NCBI RefSeq assembly: GCF_004359215.1
Contig: NC_090610.1
Location: 7,471,381-7,482,732, forward strand
DNA length: 11,352 nucleotides
From: Bremia lactucae
Lineage: Eukaryota; Oomycota; Peronosporomycetes; Peronosporales; Peronosporaceae
Direction of reading: 5' to 3'
Below are positions 8,437 through 11,352 of the stretch, one piece after another. The position numbers and the translations under genes are program-made. The notes beneath the pieces were generated by a model that was given only the letters and a program-made list of their open reading frames with translations, made no database searches and was not told where the DNA came from. Positions within the stretch are counted from its first letter, which is position 1; each line of letters starts with the position of its first letter.

Positions 8437-8677
8437 GTGTTTTGTCGTACGATGCGCAAGCGCAAATCATTGTAAATTGGGACGACGACACGTGGAGTGT
8501 CGCCGGCAACGGCTGGGTAGTACAGTAAGCCGTTGCGTGTTGTGTATCGATCTGATGACGATCGATATAAAGCTGGTAAATCTTTAAAGGATTTATTGGA
8601 TGGATTCATCAGATGATCCATTAAACGCAGAACGTCTTTATCTTCTGTGTAGGCTTTTGATGTGTCATCAAACGAAA
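8437..8677 (-). other. Microinverted segment: RNase H-integrase connection lying backwards
   Basis: The element reads on the plus strand to both sides of this block, but the block itself codes on the minus strand: SFDDTSKAYTEDKDVLRLMDH near 8670 down to RVVVPIYNDLRLRI near 8451. That is connection sequence expected just upstream of the integrase HHCC domain. It is flanked by inverted repeats ACACTCATAACAA (8424-8436) and TTGTATGAGTGT (8678-8689), which match apart from one base gap. Turning the block round would place it in frame with the plus-strand text at both junctions. A minus-strand open frame from 8705 to 8115 extends past the block, but outside it is antisense shadow. Confidence 0.85.
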
Positions 8678-9880
8678 TTGTATGAGTGTCACGATGCACC
8701 AACAAGTGAGCATCGTGGACGTGAGAAAACTTATCTCACAGTAAGTCGCGACTTTAAGTGGCCCCCCAGTACCAGTTCGTGCACAACTACAATCGTGCTT
8801 GCGAAGTGTGTCAACGGGTGAGGCCTAGCCCTTCATCCCGGGCACCTCTACAATCTCTGCCACTTCCGGCAGAATGATGACAGTCCGTATTTATGGACTT
8901 CGTCTTCGAATTTCCCGAAGACGATCACAAAAACAATGGTATCCCTTTTTTTGTAGACATATTCAGCAAGAACGTACATCAGGCTGCAGTACCAGAGTCA
9001 ATCACGGCTCCGGGCTGTGCTCGTGTCTTTATCGATACGGTATTCAGACTCCACGGTTTACTCGTGAACTGGTCTCCGATAGGGATTCACAGATCACGGC
9101 GGAGTTTTGGCAGTCCGTGTTCCGATCTCTCGAAACACGGCTGACTATGTCAACTTCTGATCATCCAGAGACAGATGGTCAGACGGAACGCTTAAGTCAC
9201 GTCCTCGAAGAGATACTTCGAGGTTACGTCCAATCGTATCCGAATTGGAGCGAGTTTTTACCGATGGTCGAATTCGCCATCAACAATTCGGTGCATGCGT
9301 CTACAACGCATACACCGTTTTTCGTGAATGGCTTACGTTATCCACGCATACCCACCCAATTAGATGAATCCTCTAGTTTAAGGGTGGGTGGGTGGACTCA
9401 CACGAGCAAACCCATTTCTCGCTCATGGTTATCACGCGTCAAAGTTACAAACAACGCGAGTGATGTCGATTTCGAAGCAATTCACGCCGAAGATGAGAAA
9501 GATCTCATGGCAGTGCGCACAAAGTGCACTGGAAAAGACAAAACAAATGAGTCAGCAGAGGAATTTTTGCTGACTCGAGAATCAGTAATCCGTTTCGTAC
9601 AGGGTTCCCTTGCTAACGCAGTGGACCGTCAGAAACTGAACGCAGACAAACATGGAAGAGTAAATGTTCTTTCATTTAAAATAAATGACCAAGTACTTCT
9701 TTCTATGGTGAACTTACCTAAGCGTGGAGTCACGAATGAGGGTAGCAGTAACTACTATTTAAGTTCATTGTGCCATTCAGTGTACTGCATCGCAGAGGCA
9801 ATGTGTACACAATATAATTGCCACGACGGATGCGAACGCATCCTACATTTTACGTTGGTCGGCTCCGCCCGTACCATTAG
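8678..9880 (+). pseudogene. Integrase of the right gypsy element
   Basis: Order of domains: an HHCC zinc-binding region starting YECHDAPTSEHRG (8681 on) with the CEVC cysteine pair at 8800-8811; a catalytic core with Asp in FVDIF (8956-8958), Asp in VSDRD (9078-9080) and Glu in DGQTER (9186-9188), the last two separated by exactly 35 residues as in DD35E integrases; then NWSEFLPMVEFAINNSVHAS; and a C-terminal domain (FKINDQVLLSMVNLP near 9675-9720; HPTFYVGRLRPY near 9841-9876). Frameshifts lie in the C6 run at 8762-8767 and near 9060-9065, and two TGA stops fall near 8876. All three catalytic codons survive although the gene is broken. Integrase would insert the DNA copy in the nucleus. Confidence 0.9.
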
Positions 9881-10424
9881 TACGCGGTTCCTTCCGTGGA
9901 CTGATCTGACCACTTATTTCAAGAAACCCTAAAAGGTTCTTGTGGTCACGAATCAGATTCTCATGCTGAATCTGGAGATTCTCATGTCGGGTCCGAAGAT
10001 CCTCGAAACCGCGATAAGCTGCCGACAGCTCATCACAAAGAGCCCGATAATTCCGTTCGTACTCCAACATGGAGTACGCACTCTTCGAACGGTCTTCCAA
10101 CCATTCGATATAGTAAGTCTGCACCTTCTGTTCAAACGAGTGACGCTTACCGCGCTCGTGATCAAGACCCTCCTCGGTGGACTTATGCCCATGCTGTTTT
10201 AAAGAGTGCAGGGCGTGCCCCAAAGGAGGCATCCTCACTCAAAGACCCTTATTGAAGAGCGCTCGTTTCTTGTAAGATGCGCGAAGGAATTGAGAACATC
10301 CAATCCTTTTACAAGCGCGGGAAGCGCTCGTTCTCGGATGGACACTCCTTCGAGGAGGATGGGTCTCGTAGTACTGTTGTACGAGACCCGGTACGTCCAT
10401 TATCTGACATTTAGCATCAGACAA
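9843..10424 (-). CDS. Candidate minus-strand reading frame with chromodomain-tail-like motif and coiled coil
   Basis: Read from 10424, the frame gives DVPGLVQQYYETHPPRR near 10402-10352, which resembles my recollection of the segment just after the chromodomain of oomycete gypsy elements. A basic tail follows, then a TGA (10239-10241). In the same frame a 131-codon open stretch (10238-9843) follows, with EWLEDRSKSAYSMLEYERNY and heptad-like text ENLQIQHENLIRDHKNLL. The pattern suggests a helical coiled coil. It opposes the adjacent integrase and overlaps the plus-strand linker frame, so it may be only a shadow. If real, it would be the inverted end of another element, or of this one. Confidence 0.3.
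9881..10390. other. Element tail with open frames on both strands
   Basis: The plus-strand frame of the integrase C-terminus continues, after two stops, as a long Ser/Asp/His/Pro-rich open stretch (about 9895-10250), plausible as the disordered linker after integrase. The minus strand is open over the same DNA (see 9843-10424) and looks like a coiled coil. A perfect 10-bp inverted repeat (10361-10370 and 10380-10389) sits at the border with the satellite. Neither strand can be proven coding from sequence alone. Confidence 0.5.
10361..10389. repeat. Perfect 10-bp inverted repeat at the satellite border
   Basis: GGGTCTCGTA (10361-10370) and TACGAGACCC (10380-10389) are exact inverses around a 9-nt loop. 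The right arm ends two bases before the first satellite monomer begins. Confidence 0.8.
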
Positions 10425-11352
10425 ATGTTGTCAAACAATAGTCATCGCCCAAATACCGGTGTACAGTAGTCATCGAGAACACACTGTCGTACAATTGTCA
10501 GCGGAACGCGTCGTCATACAAACGCCATCGGACACAAACTATACAAACGTCGTTTAAACACACGCCATCGGACACATGCCATCCGATAAACTTCATCAGC
10601 CAAAAGCTGCCGTACAATCCTCATAAAACAAACAACGTCCGACGAACAAACGCAGTCGAACAATTGTCATCGAACAATCACCGTCGTACATACGTTATCC
10701 GACATTTATCATCAGATCAATGTTGTCAAACAATTGTCATCGCCCAAACACCCGTGTACAGTAGTCATCGAGAAAACACTGTCGTACATTTGTCAGCGGA
10801 AAGCGTCGTCATACAAACACCATCGGACACAAACCAATACAAACGCCGTTTAAACACACGTTATCGAACACATGCCATCCGATAAACTTCATTAGCCAAA
10901 AGCTGCCGTACAATCCTCCTGGAACAAACACCGTCCTACGAACAAACGCAGTCGAACAATTGTCATCGAACAATCACCGTCGTACATACGTTATCCCACA
11001 TTTATCATCAGACCAATGTTGTCAAACAATCGTCATCGCCCAAACACCCGTGTACGATAGCCCATCGAGAACACACTGTCGTACATTTGTCAGCGGAAAG
11101 CGTCGTCATAAAACGCCATCGGACACACCAAATACAAACGCCGTTTTATCACACGCCATTAGACACATGCCATCCGATTAACTTCATCAGCCAAAAGCTG
11201 CCTTAAAATCCTCATGGAACCAAGACCATCCTACTAAGAACGCAGTCGAACAATCGTCGACCAACAATTACCGTCGTACATACATTATCCGACATTTATC
11301 ATCAGAACAATATTGTCGAACAATCGTCATTGCCCACACACCCGTTTACAGT
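10391..11352. repeat. Tandem satellite, period about 295 bp, 3.3 copies, running off the window
   Basis: Successive monomers start near 10391, 10686, 10982 and 11276 (lengths 295, 296, 294, then 77 to the edge). Landmarks that recur are CCGACATTTATCATCAGA, TGTCAGCGGA, ACATGCCATCCGAT and AGCCAAAAGCTGCC. Each monomer breaks down into about 21 degenerate units of about 14 bp, close to ACAANCGTCATCGA, for example ACAATTGTCATCGA, ACAATCACCGTCGT, ACATACGTTATCCG. The plus strand is A/C-rich and G-poor. Plus-strand open frames of about 73 codons here simply repeat with the satellite and are not genes. Such arrays are typical of heterochromatin, but I cannot tell centromeric from subtelomeric or interspersed. 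Confidence 0.92.

Larger units (their letters stand above)
4721..10390 (+). mobile_element. Decayed Ty3/gypsy retrotransposon, plus strand, with 5' LTR and no visible 3' LTR
   Basis: A full 5' LTR (4721-5498) is followed by gag (about 5549-6545), protease (about 6760-7135), reverse transcriptase (about 7460-8240), an RNase H remnant, integrase (8678-9880) and a tail up to the satellite at 10391. RT preceding integrase is the Ty3/gypsy order. All domains carry stops, single-base frameshifts and deletions, and a 241-bp internal block is inverted. No copy of the LTR occurs before the satellite, so the 3' end is lost. No tRNA-type primer binding site starting TGG is evident directly after 5498. 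The element is unusually dense in short hairpins. Confidence 0.9.

Noticed and set aside
8115..8705. A 196-codon minus-strand open frame as a novel gene
   Set aside because: Its first third is the inverted connection segment of the retrotransposon and the rest is antisense to the RT and RNase H remnants.
9388..9573. Short alternative frame inside integrase
   Set aside because: It is a shadow of the integrase frame, which is open across the same bases and carries family motifs on both sides.
10664..11181. Repeated 73-codon plus-strand open frames as a protein family
   Set aside because: They recur only because the satellite repeats; the unit of about 14 bp is not a multiple of three and the translation has no stable repeat.
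10391..11352. CRISPR array
   Set aside because: The array is continuous tandem repeat without unique spacers, and the genome is eukaryotic.

Overview
The window looks like oomycete nuclear DNA, probably Peronosporales (Phytophthora or downy-mildew type). The reasons are a compact eukaryotic gene with very short introns (64-82 nt), surrounded by decayed Ty3/gypsy retrotransposons whose RT, RNase H and integrase motifs resemble those common in oomycete genomes, and a long satellite array. The lineage assignment is inference, because no database was searched.

Layout. (1) 1-2678, minus strand: a broken Ty3/gypsy element read from right to left as gag zinc knuckle, retropepsin, reverse transcriptase and the start of RNase H, then off the window edge. 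It carries several frameshifts. (2) 2679-2812: a 134-bp piece of the 5' end of an LTR, abutting the gag of element 1. (3) 3026-4358, plus strand: an intact five-exon Mo25/CAB39 gene of 346 codons, the only convincing intact host gene here. (4) 4721-5498: a complete 778-bp LTR of the same family as the fragment at 2679. (5) 5499 to about 10390, plus strand: the body of the second, heavily decayed Ty3/gypsy element (gag, PR, RT, RNase H remnant, integrase, tail). No 3' LTR is visible. (6) 10391-11352: a tandem satellite with a period of about 295 bp, itself built from degenerate units of about 14 bp, running off the right edge.

Main observations. Inside the right element, a block of about 241 bp (8437-8677) lies in reverse orientation between short inverted repeats. 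Reading this block on the minus strand supplies the missing RNase H-integrase connection in frame at both junctions, so it is a microinversion and not a separate gene. The right element also holds about 18 short hairpins with stems of 8 bp or more. The left element has one and the Mo25 region none that I could find. At 9843-10424 the minus strand carries a coiled-coil-like reading frame preceded, in the same frame, by a chromodomain-tail-like motif, opposite to the adjacent integrase. I could not settle whether it is real.

The genes do not form an operon. Mo25 is a housekeeping scaffold gene caught between two divergently oriented dead retrotransposons, with an LTR remnant about 210 bp upstream of its start codon.
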